A stretch of DNA of 64,000 nt from Tetraselmis striata (lineage: Eukaryota > Chlorophyta > Chlorodendrophyceae > Chlorodendrales > Chlorodendraceae). The notes below the pieces were generated by a model. That model was not told the DNA's origin. It was given only the letters and a program-made list of their open reading frames with translations, and did not search any database. The translations under genes were made by a program, and so were the position numbers. Positions 1 through 11,470 of the stretch are shown in pieces; the stretch's first letter is position 1, and each line of letters starts with the position of its first letter. The stretch is taken from contig VCJN01002214.1 of assembly GCA_006384855.1 (NCBI GenBank), positions 1 to 64,000 of the forward strand, given 5' to 3'.

Positions 1-484
1 TATACCAACCCAACCCCACCCCCCCCCACCCCCCCCATCTATACCTCATCCTCGCAAAGCCCCCAAAACCCGCACAGTCTACAATTACACTCGTACCAGC
101 TTCCTCAGACTCCACAGGTAGTTGCTGTGCCAAAGCGCTAGTGTTGGCGCACTCGCGCGCTCGGGAGGGCAGCGGGGGTGTGATGGGTGGGCGCAGCGGG
201 CAGCTGGGGCGCACTGTTGGCGGCGCGGCTGCTATGCGCAGCTGACGAGAGAGCGCTGCTCGCGGATGGAGGCTGCACGTCTCCAGGAGCAGCAGCAGCG
301 GTAGCGGCAGCGGCGGCGCGCGACGAGGCGGCCGCCGGGCCAGCCCCGGAGACGGCGGCGGTGGCGGCGCGCGCGAGGCCGCGACACGCGCGTTGCATGC
401 CACCCGCTCGGCCACTCAGCGATCACCCTACCCCGCGAGTGCAAGCGGGGCCTGTATCGCGCCGTGTGCCTCGCTACCCAGGAT

Positions 485-544
485 CCTGCCTGGAAACGCG
501 GGGAGGTGCTGCTTCCTGCCTGGAAACGCGGGGAGGTGCTGCTT
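485..544. repeat. 30-bp perfect tandem duplication
   Basis: Two adjacent identical 30-bp units (485-514 and 515-544), each starting CCTGCCTGGAAACGCG and ending GTGCTGCTT. I see no gene in bases 1-912; the long frames there are GC-rich open reading by chance. Confidence 0.9.
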
Positions 545-639
545 TACTGGCACCAGTTGTGAAAGATGTGGCGATTGTCTGTTGGCCGCCCTTCAGATGA
601 TGTCGGCGCGACGACTGCGCTGCTCCTGCTGCTGCCCGA

Positions 640-912
640 CAGACCAGGGGCGCGCAGGCCGGGCCTCCCCAGTCCCATACAGGAATTTCAACGGAGGGCG
701 CGAGGGAGCGCAGGCAAATTGCTGAATAAAATGTGCTTTATTATATTTATTTTAATAAAAGATGGCTTTTAAAATCACAACGTTTCGGAGGCGCGAGGAC
801 ATGTACAGGAATTAAGGAGTACCCCCGTAGAAAGACCACAACCGATAAGAGGCAGCAGACCCGCTGCGGAAATGACGCCTGTTGGTCCAGGCCTCCAGGG
901 TAGCGATATAAT
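640..912 (+). repeat. Dispersed repeat family R1, copy 1
   Basis: This segment aligns with 9430-9645. Shared blocks are a GAATTTCAA..GGAG motif followed by a GCGCAGGCA block, and further on AGGCAGCAGACCCGC followed by GAAATGAC and an ATAATGTTTT end. The copies are diverged but collinear. Shorter copies of the first block occur near 14916 and 15407. The nature of the family is unknown; an end of a transposable element is the likeliest explanation. Confidence 0.6.
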
Positions 913-980
913 GTTTTCGCAGCTAGACAGCGTAGATTTTGCATCAAAATGCACGGGGTCGGCTGGGACCGAAAGATCCA
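913..980 (-). repeat. Split repeat B2 of the DIRS-like element
   Basis: 68 bp nearly identical to 2490-2557 (two visible mismatches near the middle), beginning GTTTTCGCAGCTAGACAGCG in both. Beyond the copy at 980 the two sequences diverge, with only short scattered matches. Confidence 0.8.
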
Positions 981-1347
981 CGACTGGTACGGGGCCGCCA
1001 TACCGGATGGTGTCCGGAAAGGCGCCGCGCGTCCCGAGCCCCCGCCAGTGTTGTAAATTACATGCCACCAGCAATCACGTGGCTCATCAGGACAGTACAT
1101 TCCGCTATGCTGCGCCCGGCCTCTCATCACGGCCAAGAAGCTGGAAAAGCCTGACTAGTCGCTAATTGCTGCAGCACCTGGGCTTATCGGACACGCTACA
1201 CCCCTGTGGGATGGCGTATATCAATACCGATATTCACTCCCCACCTCAGGCGCTTTCACAACTAACCAGACTATCCCTAATCTAAATCGAGTAGCATCCG
1301 GAAACGTACCACACAAGCGAATGATTGCCTCCGGGTGGGCGGGAGGG

Positions 1348-2489
1348 AGACAATATAGTCGCACTGTGAGATTCAGATGTGACATACAGGTGACGAAGCA
1401 CTACTACTAGCGACTATTATTTATCCGTGAAGGCTGCTACTGGTGGCGGCACGTCCATCCAGTTACGTGCGAGTACATCCGGCGTTATTGCCGGCGGGCG
1501 ATAAATCCTTTTTGTCATCATTCTGGAAGTCGTACCAGCCCGGTGAAGCGTACATGGCACTGACGTACAAGGTACAAGGTTGTCCGTGTAGTACCGGGTA
1601 GTACGCGATATATTTATTACGCCGGTACCGGGTATCGAGTACGAACCCTAGTCGTCCTGTGGATAACTACGACTATTAGTACATGGGAGCGCAAATCGCA
1701 GCCGTACGTATTTGGTAACACTGGGGAATTTGTGTACATTATAGCTAGTACTGCTGAACGGGCCTGCCAGCCGTCCGATCAAAGGTCATCAGATGGGCGG
1801 TTTGGCTGCCATGTTTTGCCAAAGAGTGCTCACGTTACATAAATATTCGCGAGGGGGAGGGCGGGGGCAGGCAGCGGTTTGCCGAAGAATGTTTGAATTA
1901 CAATATTCGCGACAGCTGCCATCGGGGGATGTGGCCCGGGGGGGGGGGGGGGGGGGGGGGGGGGCCCACACCTCCGCCCGTCGTGCCGCACATCGCGGCA
2001 CACCGCGGGGTCAGCGGTCAGCGATGTGCGGTCAGCGATGTGCGGCGATGTGCAATGAGTGCGTACATCCGCATGTACTTAGCCCGGGTGCTCCGCGTCG
2101 GCGGGCGACACGCGAGCCCGCGTGCGCATATCAATTTGATGAAATTATGGAAACGAGAAATTCATATAGTACTTTACAGGTCGCGCGCGATAGTCGTCGC
2201 TACTGGGTATGAAATCCACGTCCCTCGTCCGTCCCGTATCGTCCCCGTATGTCGTCGTTCGTCACCAGTAGGGCACATTTACGTCACATCTGAATCTCAC
2301 AGTGTCGGATGCCTTCCAACAACTGAAGGCGCTCCCGGTCCGCGGCCGCCCTTTATACTCGGATACAGGGCGCCGCCGGACCGGCGCCGGCCGGTCCAGG
2401 CGTACCGGGCCGGCAGGGTCGTCACATAACCATGACGGCGCTGCGAAAATCAGGGTTACCTAGGTCGTTCCTCCCAAGGAAACCCTACA
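1348..2489 (-). repeat. Repeat A2 of the DIRS-like element, split by a MITE
   Basis: A2 consists of 1348-1361 and 2305-2489, separated by the CACTA-type insertion. The right part matches 7556-7740 over 185 bp with 11 mismatches. The left part, ending AGACAATATAGTCG, matches the sequence ending at 7558. Confidence 0.9.
1362..2304. mobile_element. CACTA-type non-autonomous element (MITE), 943 bp
   Basis: Perfect 22-bp terminal inverted repeats: 1362-1383 begins CACTGTGAGATTCAG and 2283-2304 is its exact reverse complement. The flanks are TCG on each side (1359-1361 and 2305-2307), a 3-bp target duplication. The undisturbed A1 repeat shows the empty site ATAGTCGGGTGCC at 7551-7563. CACT(A/G) termini with 3-bp duplications are the hallmark of the CACTA/EnSpm superfamily. 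There is no transposase frame. The interior holds a 27-base G run (1938-1964) and, at 1489-1510, a stretch resembling the tail of the tRNA-like SINE at 36834-36856. Confidence 0.88.
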
Positions 2490-2557
2490 GTTTTCGCAGC
2501 TAGACAGCGTAGATTTTGCATCAAAATGTATGGGGTCGGCTGGGACCGAAAGATCCA
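2490..2557 (-). repeat. Split repeat B1 of the DIRS-like element
   Basis: Directly abuts A2 and matches 913-980. Bases 2558-2771, between B1 and the end of the recombinase frame, hold no coding sequence I can support. Confidence 0.8.
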
Positions 2558-2771
2558 ACAGATGAAAGAACAGTGGCCGGTCTGGCGGGGCCCGTACACG
2601 GACATATGTGAGCCACATCATACAGGGAATTACATACATTCAGGTACAGACACGTGTATGGGACATCACAAGCACGGTATAAAATTGCCACTAGGTCGGG
2701 ACCTACGTTGCGTCCTGGGAGGAATCTGAGCTGGTGTCGGGTGATGAACCGTCGCCGTCACTATCGTCCAG

Positions 2772-4061
2772 CTAGTCTTCTTCGGCAAGTGTCAGGATCG
2801 CACGCGACACGGACAGAATGTGCTCCTCATCCAGCCCCATGTAGCGGAGCCGAGCCGAGGTTGACTTCCAGCCACTATGCTGGCCCCATGTTGCAAACGG
2901 GATGTCCGCGTTAGCGGCGGCGGAAGCGCCGCCACTCCGGCTGGATTGGGCGCCGAACCGGGTCAGGAAAGCGGCCTCGGTCAACGCAGGGGTGAGCAGC
3001 GGGCTCAACCACCGCGCGAGGTAGCGTCTGAACGTGGGGTATTAAATAGGGGAGGAGGAGGAGGGGACTATCCCTAGCTCCCCCTTGTGCCGAAGGACTG
3101 TGCCGCTGAACCCCGGGAACACTGGCAGGGTGGGTGTAGCCCAGCGGATAATGACGGCATGATACCGGCGCAGGAGTCCATAGACGCACACCACGGCGCC
3201 GGGCATCTTAGCGACACGCACCTTGCCACATAGGCGGTGCTGGTTGTGCTTGCGCTTCACGAAGCGGAATTCGAGGTAAGTCGGGAGGAAGGAGACGTCC
3301 TCCCACCGAAGGACCCGGAGGTCGCTATAGCGGCAGAAGCCGGCAAAACTAACGGCCGCGGCGACTGCTACTATTTAGGAACAAATGCCTGAGTCGTCCC
3401 GGCAGCGCAGCCGGACGAGCTTCGCGATGTCAGACCATGCTAAGCGTTCCTTGGCGTTCTTCACAGCGAGCCCCAGGGTGCGCTTGGCTGCCGCCCGGAC
3501 CAAGGCGCAACACGGTGATAAGGTAGGACTGGGATGCATATTCAGCCGGTGCATCTGCGATACCGCCGCATATGCGGACTTGATCACGGAATAACTGTTG
3601 GTAGACGGGGCGTCCAACCGAGCTTGTAAAAACATAGCCACCACAATCGGAGCCGCTGGCATATGGCACATGGGGGGTGTTCGAGCTTCGCAAAACATCA
3701 CGAACCGATTCCATATGTAGGCATAGCCACGATTAGAGCCAGCTGTCCACTGCCGTGGAGCTGGCGTGATCAAGGCATTAAACAATGATGTGCCGGTCAC
3801 ATCGGAGGATGCCACCGGGTTACTCGGCCAGGCGGAGGTACATCCACGGGTGATGGCCGAATCATGAGCTGTGACGGTCACACCACCTCGGGTGGAGGCA
3901 GCGGTGGCGTGCTGGGGTGCGCCGCGCGCGCGCCAGGCCGGCAGTCGACACGCAAGCGAGGACGCGCCAGTTCCTGGAGCAGCTCGGGCGGCTGTTACCA
4001 CTGCCCTCGCCAGAACTGAATAGCTCCTCGCCGATGTCGAGCATGGCCCAATCGACCACAC
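2772..4061 (-). pseudogene. Tyrosine recombinase (YR) of the DIRS-like element
   Basis: The N-terminal SAM-like part (4061-3375) has the pattern Y.W..F..FC and a run typical of DIRS/Ngaro recombinases. It ends at an in-frame TAA (3377-3375). Reading continues in the same frame with a GFCRYSDLRVLRWEDV box that contains the first catalytic Arg. A frameshift near 3050 leads to the C-terminal catalytic part (3008-2772), SSRSGGASAAANA ... QHSGWKS ... LRYMGLDEEH. The usual HxxR is QSSR here, so its His is replaced. A later His and the terminal Tyr are kept. With a stop, a frameshift and a lost catalytic residue this copy is inactive. Confidence 0.8.
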
Positions 4062-4105
4062 AGTCAGCTAGGTGCATGCATGCCGTCAGGAGCTACTAAT
4101 GTCCA

Positions 4106-5941
4106 TCAAGACTGACTAGGCCATAAAGGCACTATAAATGTAGCGACCGCGCGATCAGCCTTCAGCTTGCGCATAACCCGGCCAATGCAGCTAAACGGAG
4201 CATTAATCCAGTTGTTCACATTACCGCCCCAGAAGTGGCTGAAAGCGTCGACGCCTTCGCATCCAGCAGGGCACCAGAACCGTGAGTAGAATCTCGGTAC
4301 TTGATGGTTCAGATCAGATGCGAACCGGTCGATATGGTGAATGCCCCACTTCAAGCTGAGGCGCCGGAAAAACTTGGGCAGTAGCTGCCAGTCGTCTTTG
4401 TCGAGCACCTTAGAAATCTCGTCTGAGTTGGGATTCTCTTCTCGGGAGGCCCATACAATAGAGAGTGACGCTCCCAAGGAGAGACACAGGAGGTAGACGT
4501 GTTGAGCCACAAAGTTCAGTGACAGGCTTGAGCGTGAGCCGTGCCGGCAAACTGGTAGCATACTTTTATTATCTACCTGGACCTGCACTCGTCTGCCTGC
4601 GATCATGTGTGACAGGGACTTCAGGACAAAGAGTAGACCTCGAATCTCACGGTGTGTCGAGGACTCTACACGTTCCCACGGAAGGAAGAAGCCGTGAGCT
4701 TTCGCGACGGGGTCGGAGCTGCCATCTGTCGGTATGGCCAGGCCGCCCCGGCCGATGCCCGAGGCACCACATTCCAGGAAAACGGACAGCTTGCTATCCA
4801 GGTCAGGTATGATGCGTCCAATGAACTGCTGCCTAGACACTTGGGACCAAAACTGTAGCTCCTCACGGGATTCCTCAGAGAGATCGAGCAACATAATGAC
4901 CCCATCGTTCAGCTTGAGCAATGTTGGCATACAGACCTCTGGAAAATAGCCGAGCAACTGGGCCCAACGCTAGCCCCATGGAAATCAATTTCCCAGTACA
5001 GCTAACTAGGGCCTTGACTTTGTGGCGTCTGCGATGGCCATTCAGCAGGGACTGGATATCGAGCTGAAGGGCATCCCATCGCTTCTGAGGCACAGAGAAG
5101 GTGCCAGCCACGGTGTCCAGATCAAACCCCAAGTGGGTGATGGTGGGGCTGGGGCTCAGACTGGATTCTTTGAAGTTGATGTTGACATGAGCGTGTCCAA
5201 CATCGGCCAGCACTTGTTGAGTAGTCAAATGTGCCTTTCTGACAGAGCTAGAGATGAACAGCCAGTCATCTAGATAGCAGAGCATCCCGATGCCCTTACT
5301 GCGCCAGTGTCGCACCAGAACTCCCTTTACCTTAGAAAAACAGCGGGGGGCATCAGATAGCCCAAAACACAGAACCCGCCAAGTATAGAATTTTCCTCTC
5401 CACTCAAACCCACTGTAAGGGGCAGCTGAGTCATGGAGGCGGACATGATAATAGCCTTGACTCAGGTCCATACTGGTCAGCATTTCACCGGGATTCACCA
5501 GGTCTGACAACCTAGATAACGACTCCATTTTGAAAGGAGTGTAAACCAAATGCTTGTTGACATGACGTTGGTCACAGATCAGCCTGAGACCAGGGGTTTA
5601 GGAACCACACCCAAGGGATTCAGGACCACAAGACGCATAGATTCTTCTCTGATATGGCCCAGCGGCAACAGCAGAGCGATCTGCCATCAATAAAATCAGG
5701 TTGCTGAAGTGCAGAAGGATGATTTCATTGGTAGATGGCTGGATGGAGCGGGTCCATCAGCCCAGTTCATACGGTAGCCATACCTGACCCAATCTCTGAC
5801 CTGACTGTCTATGAATGAGTCAGTGATGCTGTCCCAAAATTTCCAGCCTTTACGGATAACACCGGCAGAATCCACAGGAAAATTGACGTCCAATGCCGGC
5901 TCATGAGGAAGCTCAAAATAAGCTGACGTTAAAACTGTCAC
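4106..5941 (-). pseudogene. Reverse transcriptase and RNase H of the DIRS-like element
   Basis: Three minus-strand frames form one broken polyprotein. 5941-5696 is the region before the RT (motif NWADGPAPS). 5549-4875 is the RT palm, with MDLSQGYYHVRL, FGLSDAPRCF and the catalytic box CYLDDWLFIS. 4957-4106 is the RNase H region, with SSTHREIRGL, VQVDNKS and REENPNSDEISK, then the DRFASDLN..VPRFYSRF block that follows RNase H in DIRS-type elements. The usual first RNase H Asp (in a TDAS-like box) reads LECGAS here, so that catalytic residue appears lost. No methyltransferase domain is visible. Confidence 0.85.
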
Positions 5942-6405
5942 AAAATGCCAACGCCACAGACAGCGTCATAGTGGTCAGCAAGCAGTTTGGATGATTGCTG
6001 CATGAATCAAACAGGGAGTTTGAAATCGAAATTGTCTGTAGCTGAAAATAATATGATTTTCAAATAAATATCGCTTCGTCACATCGGGAGATATGAACCG
6101 ACACACAGGGTGTGCTGCTTTTCAGACATATGAAATCACCAGCCAACTCATGAAAAGTTGCAGAGGCAACTGCTAGGGGCAGCACATGATAGCAGGGGCC
6201 ATCATATGTATTACACACGAGGTATATCTCAGAGGTATACCACCAAACAGGTGATCCCCCCTGAGGGGAATCAGAGCTGCCACGACAATAAGAGCCTGAG
6301 CTCAGCTCCCGGAGGAGGGCTAACAGTTGCCCGGAGGCCGAACTGCAGCTACACGAAACACCATCACTGGCCAGCCCATCCAGGAGGATTGCAGACTCCA
6401 CAGCT

Positions 6406-7455
6406 TCAGCGACGTGCACTCGGGCAGTCCCTACTGATCTGACCCTTCCTCTGGCAGCGGTAACATGTGATGTCCGCAGTAGAAGACCGACCAGGTGGAG
6501 TCCTCTCCTCACGACGGCCGCCCTCCCTCCGGTTGTCGCTCCCACGGCGAGACGACTCAGGCTTGCGAGAAGAGGAAGTTGGCTTCGCGCGCGAAGAAGA
6601 AGAGGAAGGTTTCTTGGCCTTGACCTTCTCAATTGCCTTCTTTAGCTCCTTGTTGTCCGCCGAGCCCTTCTCGCCGAGCGGGTCCACTGCATCAAACTCC
6701 CTGGCAACTTCCGCGCCGTACTCGTGCTCCACATGAAGCTTCTTGCCACGCTTGTTGATCCGAAGAGCCACAGTGGTACACAACGCCAGAGCCGCGGTAA
6801 TCGCCTTGAACAGCTCCGCAGATTAAGCCGGAGAGGAAGCAGGAAGATCGGTGCCGTCCTCTACCAGGTCACGCAGAGGCTCCTCCGCCGGTGCCAAAAA
6901 GTCATGGATCTTGAAAATATCGTCTAGGTGGCGTTGAAGAATACGCGCATCAGCGGTATGGCGGCGGTGAACCTTACCATCTTTGTCGAGTCAGCCATCC
7001 TCGGGTGCGTTGATGGTGCGAGACGGCACTTCCGCAGCCGGGGGTTGAGCTGGCCTCTTGCCCGTGCGATCGTAGTCGGCGTCCCCTTCCGCAACGCGTT
7101 TCGAAGCGAAAGCTGAAGTGGACGGACCGCTCGACGACGCGACCGCCCGCCTAAGCTCTGAAATCGCACGTTCGATACGGAGTAGAGCTGCAGAGGTACC
7201 ACCTATTGCCTGTCTAGCGCCGACGAGAGGGGGCGACTCATGTACCTCGTTAGCAGGTGGAGTATCACCACCAAGGACAATGAGATGATTTTCGCGCGTA
7301 ACGAGTTGCTCGCGAAGAGCTTTGCGAGACTCAAGTAACTCGTTCCAAACGAGTTCAAACCTGTCCACCGCTAAAACAGGGACGAGAAAGCACGGTGACA
7401 GCACCACAAGCGAGACAAGGAGCCACGCCCAAGACGGACTTGCGAAGCGAACCAT
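6406..7455 (-). pseudogene. Gag-like region of the DIRS-like element
   Basis: A first ATG at 7455 opens a frame to 6991; a second frame (6783-6406) is Lys/Ser/Arg-rich and ends with a zinc knuckle CYRCQRKGQISRDC. The knuckle keeps the three Cys of C-x2-C-x4-H-x4-C, but the His is Gln. Position, composition and knuckle are typical of the nucleic-acid-binding Gag of retroelements. The hydrophobic start MVRFASPSWAWLLVSL is odd for Gag, so the true start may differ. The two frames are disconnected, so this is a decayed copy. Confidence 0.6.
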
Positions 7456-7542
7456 GGTGAGTGCCGGGATCACACACACGACAGAACGCAGAAGAAATTT
7501 GAAACTCGGAGTTGAAGATGAAACGAAAATGTACCAGTCGTA

Positions 7543-7740
7543 GAAGACAATATAGTCGGGTGCCTTCCAACAACTGAAGGCGCTCCCGGTCCGCGGCCGC
7601 TCTTTATACTCGGATAAAGGGCGCCGCCGGACCAGCGCCGGCCGGTCCAGGCGGACCGGGCCAGCAGGGTCGTCACATAACCCTGACGGCGCTGCGTAAA
7701 TCAGGGTTTCCTAGGTCATTCCTCCCAAGGAAAGCCTACA
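7543..7740 (-). repeat. Repeat A1 of the DIRS-like element (5' end)
   Basis: Intact copy of the A repeat. It contains the uninterrupted target of the CACTA-type MITE at 7551-7563 and marks the 5' boundary of the element on the minus strand. Confidence 0.85.
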
Positions 7741-7742
7741 GC

Positions 7743-9344
7743 GGAACGGCGGTGTAATACGGCCGCTGTCATCACCAGCGGCGGTCGTTTCGCCGCCTTG
7801 CACGAGGGCCATCACCTCAAACGCATAGCCAATCGGGGTGCGGACACATGCATGGGGCCCAGTGTAGCCGTGCCCTGCCGGTTCTAATGTGACTGTGTCG
7901 GGGTCGGATGGCGGCGACGTCGCAAAAGACCCGCCGACTCGGTACTAAGCTATCGGCGCGGGTCTCGCATCGCATAGTGTGGCGAGACGGCCGCCGCTGC
8001 TGGACCATCGAGGGTTGTTGACCACCCCGCACGCCGCAGACCTACGATGACGCCACGAATCGAATGGGCCGCGTTAAGTGGCGGAGCTGTCCCCCGGCGG
8101 GCAGCTCGTGTCGTCAAATGTGGTATGTCGTGACGTCGGGAACGGGTTGGCCGGCGTACGGGCTTTGACAGCCTAGGCCGGCTCGTAATGGTGCCAGTGT
8201 TGTCGGGACGAGGATAATGACGAGACGGCTGCTAGCGACGCCCGCCGAAGGTCCAAAGCCGGAGTCGGACTGGGGTAGTTACGGTTACCACAAGACGTCG
8301 AGCACGCCAGGTGGTAGAGCTGCCCCCCGGCGGGCAGCTGCAGGTTGTCGTGGTCCTTGTGACGACGATGTGGCAGTAGGAGGTGTCGGAGACGCGCCGG
8401 GCCGAGCCGCGCAGACGCCTCCCACTGCGACCACAGCAAACGTTGCCGCGGCACGGTAGGTTAGGGCGAGGCAACGAGCCCTCTCAAAACACAGGCGTAT
8501 GAGAGGCACCACCCCCGTAACGGACCAATTATTACACGGGTAGTTTCGAAAAACCACAACGTGTAACGATCGCGTCGATGCCACGACGCCTTGCTGCGAG
8601 GATACGCGGACCGGGTTGAGGTGTCTTGCGGGACGGCCGACCCGACGACACGGACGTCCTCCTCTGTCCGCGCCGATTTGTTGCGGTAGGCGTAGTTGTC
8701 GTCGTTGGCAACCGTGACAAACACCGGCCATGGTAATGAGCGCACCTCACCCAGCCTCAAGAGTTGACTACTGCGAGAGGGTGATCCACTGCGGGAGCCC
8801 GCGAAGGCATGCACTGCGACTCGGCTTCGGGTGTTGAGGTTTAACCCTCCAAACAAGGACCCCCCTAAGCTTCAATTCCTTATCGTGCGCATCGCCACCC
8901 GAAGAAAGTCCCAGCTGCAAAGCCAGGACAAAAAACGGAAAACGACTTCGGGCGCACGAGTAGGAAAAACCTCATTATTACCAAGGGGGTGTCTATTGCT
9001 GCCGATGATGTAACGCATATGCATGGCACGATGACTCACTAGCTACCGGGAAATGGAACCTCGGTGCGGACTTGATAAGCCTGTGTGACCCTCGCGCGCA
9101 CAAGTACGACGCGAAGCCGCTACCGAAGGTAGCGAGCTAGAAGAGGGCAGGCGAGCTGTTGGTAGTTGTCCTATGTAGTAGCACCCCAGCCGGGAGCGCA
9201 AGGCTCGTAGGCGACGGGGAAGCCCGTACTGAAACCTGATGATACCGGTAACTTAACCGGGTAAAACCACCAACAGACCGCATGGGTCGCACTAGGACAG
9301 TTAAATTGTCGGAAGACTCCATAAACATGTTTAGATCATAATGA
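7743..9344. other. Gene-less stretch with a duplicated 23-mer
   Basis: No coding region is supported. GAGCTG[T/C]CCCCCGGCGGG followed by CAGCT occurs at 8084-8106 and again at 8317-8339, in similar GTCGTG-rich surroundings, suggesting a diverged 230-bp duplication. Confidence 0.5.
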
Positions 9345-9785
9345 TGAGGGCGTTGTTGAATCGCAACGGCTTTGAATTGTACCTTTGGTACGTCGCTATT
9401 GTCTCGCTCGCCTACTGCTAGGGCTCAGCGTTGCAACCTAGCATGCCGGCGCGGAGCCGGGGGCTCCCCCAGTCTCAACATACATGAATTTCAATGGAGT
9501 GAGGGGGCGCAGGCACATTGCCGAAGAGATGCTTTGGCTTTATTAGAGGCGTTACGGAGGTACCAGTAGAAAGTAAAAAGCCGAAGAGGCAGCAGACCCG
9601 CGAAAATGACATTTATTGATCCGGGATTTATAATGTTTTTATAGACACGGGAACGACATATTGACGAGGGTGTTGTTATACCCCGCGGAATCGCGCGCAA
9701 AGGCTTCGAACTGTACCTCGGAACGCCACTGTTATCCGGCTTACTTATTGTTAGGGTCTAGCGTTGTGACCTAACCCGGTCCGGC
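9345..9785 (+). repeat. Diverged direct repeat pair enclosing an R1 copy
   Basis: 9345-9450 and 9662-9785 are diverged direct repeats: GAGGG[C/T]GTTGTT, then TTGTACC or CTGTACC, then TAGGG[C/T]TCAGCGTTG or TAGGGTCTAGCGTTG, in the same order. Between them lies the R1 copy (9483-9645). The layout resembles terminal repeats of a small element or a tandem duplication; no coding frame fits. Confidence 0.5.
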
Positions 9786-10093
9786 CTGGTTGTGCGCCGT
9801 ACGAGTTGTGAAGGGAACACGACCGCCGGGGAGGATGCCGAATGGTAACCAAATGTGCGCAATGAGTGCGGGACGCCCTCCCCGGTCACAACGACGACCC
9901 CCGACCGGACCGCCAACGTATAGCGATGAACGGGAACGGACGCCACGATGAACGCATATCATGGTCGACGCGGATGGAGCGAGGGGCGGGCCGCCCGTAT
10001 TGAGGGTGACTACATGGTGGGCGACGACATGGCGCGGTTGCTGGGGATCGCGGGCGGGCATAGCGACGGGTCTAAATCATGTCGGGACGCCAC

Positions 10094-11470
10094 TATATGG
10101 GGAGGGAACCCTATGGTGAGGGGACCCTCTGGAGAGGAAACTCTCTGGATGGGGAAGGGATGATGTAGCGTGGCATTTTGTAAAGTATGTCATAAATGTA
10201 AATCAAGTGATTAAAAAAGATGTCACCCCCTGGCGCGCGCGCCACCCTTGCCCTTCAAAATCACCGGTGCGCTTAATCCCTTGTCGACGGGCGGCCATGG
10301 AAAAGCGATGGCACGCCGGCGTACGTTTCGCCGGAAGGAAAGCGTCTCGTGCGCAGAAGATGGCATGGGCGGCCGCGAAGTTGCGTCGGGAGGCGCGGGC
10401 AGCCGGAGCAGGAACGTGCCGGCCGGCGTTCGTACTGGAGCTCGCCCCCCATACGGTCCCGGAGGAGGACGTACCTATGTCGATGCACGAGGGTTGCAAG
10501 GACACGGGCGGTCCCGTCGCAGTCTACGTCCCCGGAAATGGCCCGTCGTTGCCTCTATGGGAACGCATGAGGCAGGAGGAGCGCGCGCTATTGCACGTGT
10601 CCCCCGAGGGCCGCGAGGCCCATTTCGCGGTTATTGCGGCTTGCATGACAAGCACATACCACAACTTCTACATGGACTTTGTGGTCGTAGGGTTTCGATT
10701 GTTCGAGTGCAGCGACGGCGAGGCTTCGGTAGGGTGGTGTAGCTCGGAACGGGGCTGCAACTAATCGGAGTTTCGCCGCGGGTTGTGCCCCGAACGCGAC
10801 ATGGTCACTTGAAGGGGTTTATGAAGGCGGACGTGCTTCACCTCACCTGCCGGCCGGCAATAATATGCCGGTGCGCTGACATGATGTTGGCAGTAGCGTT
10901 GGGCAACAAGTATTATGTCGACGGCCCCGGGACACTGAGTGATGCTACGTGCGGAGGCGGCCAGATCGAAGGCACGGGGTTATGGCTTCGCTCTATACCG
11001 TAAATTGGCGGGGAGGGGGGTGGGCTGAGGAATACATCGCCGTGGACCTTACCCAAAGCCACCAACCAATGTTTCACCAGTGAGGAATTTGCAAGGACGT
11101 TGGGATGGATTCATGTGCCACATGTGCGAATCTTCTCCGAGGCATTGCGCACACAACAACTTTATGTTGAACATGGACGAAGACAATGGAGTTCCAAGGG
11201 CCAGGGCTAAAAAAATCGTTCGATGTTGAGGCCACAATCAAAAGGTCATTGGACATGGACACGACGTCGCTCAAGCTTCCGTGTTTATATCCAAGGAAAC
11301 GCTGCCCTTCAAATTGACGAGGATTCAATGGCGAAGCAACGCTTTGATGATAAAAGCAGGCCTCTCGACACACCGTGACCACGATGCAACGGGTAACCTT
11401 TAGAGAGTGGATCCTTTGGGAAGGGGACCCTCCGGGGAGGGGATCCTCCGGAGAGGAGGATGCGGTGTAG
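10094..11470 (+). repeat. Purine-rich motif repeated at both ends of the segment
   Basis: 10094-10162 and 11404-11470 share a ladder of GGGGACCCTC[T/C]GG and GGAGAGGA blocks followed by GTGTAGCG or GATGTAGCG. They are direct, about 1.3 kb apart, and flank the unrecognised frame at 10297. They may be ends of one element. Confidence 0.45.
10297..10764 (+). CDS. Unrecognised 155-aa open frame
   Basis: ATG at 10297 opens a frame of 155 codons that begins MEKRWHAGVRFAGRKASRAQ and ends SSERGCN. The N-terminal half is Arg/Ala/Lys-rich and could form a basic helix; the second half has a hydrophobic stretch, FYMDFVVVGFRLF. I do not recognise a family. It sits among transposon relics, has no visible splice sites or polyadenylation signal, and may be a fragment of an element gene or a chance frame in GC-rich DNA. 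Confidence 0.25.
   Translation: MEKRWHAGVRFAGRKASRAQKMAWAAAKLRREARAAGAGTCRPAFVLELAPHTVPEEDVPMSMHEGCKDTGGPVAVYVPGNGPSLPLWERMRQEERALLHVSPEGREAHFAVIAACMTSTYHNFYMDFVVVGFRLFECSDGEASVGWCSSERGCN

Larger units (their letters stand above)
913..7740 (-). mobile_element. DIRS/PAT-like tyrosine-recombinase retrotransposon, decayed
   Basis: Read on the minus strand the order is repeat A1 (7543-7740), gag-like frames, RT and RNase H, tyrosine recombinase, repeat B1 (2490-2557), repeat A2 (2489-2305 plus 1361-1348) and repeat B2 (980-913). Direct split repeats with a tyrosine recombinase instead of an integrase define PAT-like members of the DIRS order, known from Volvox and Chlamydomonas. A1 and A2 agree at all but 11 of 185 compared bases, so insertion was not very ancient, yet all coding parts carry stops or frameshifts. 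About 370 bp separate A2 from B2, which is not textbook; a further insertion or strong divergence of the rest of B may explain it. Confidence 0.75.

Noticed and set aside
1793-2429. Poly-Gly open frames within the CACTA element
   Set aside because: Produced by the 27-base G run; no transposase motif and no conserved domain.
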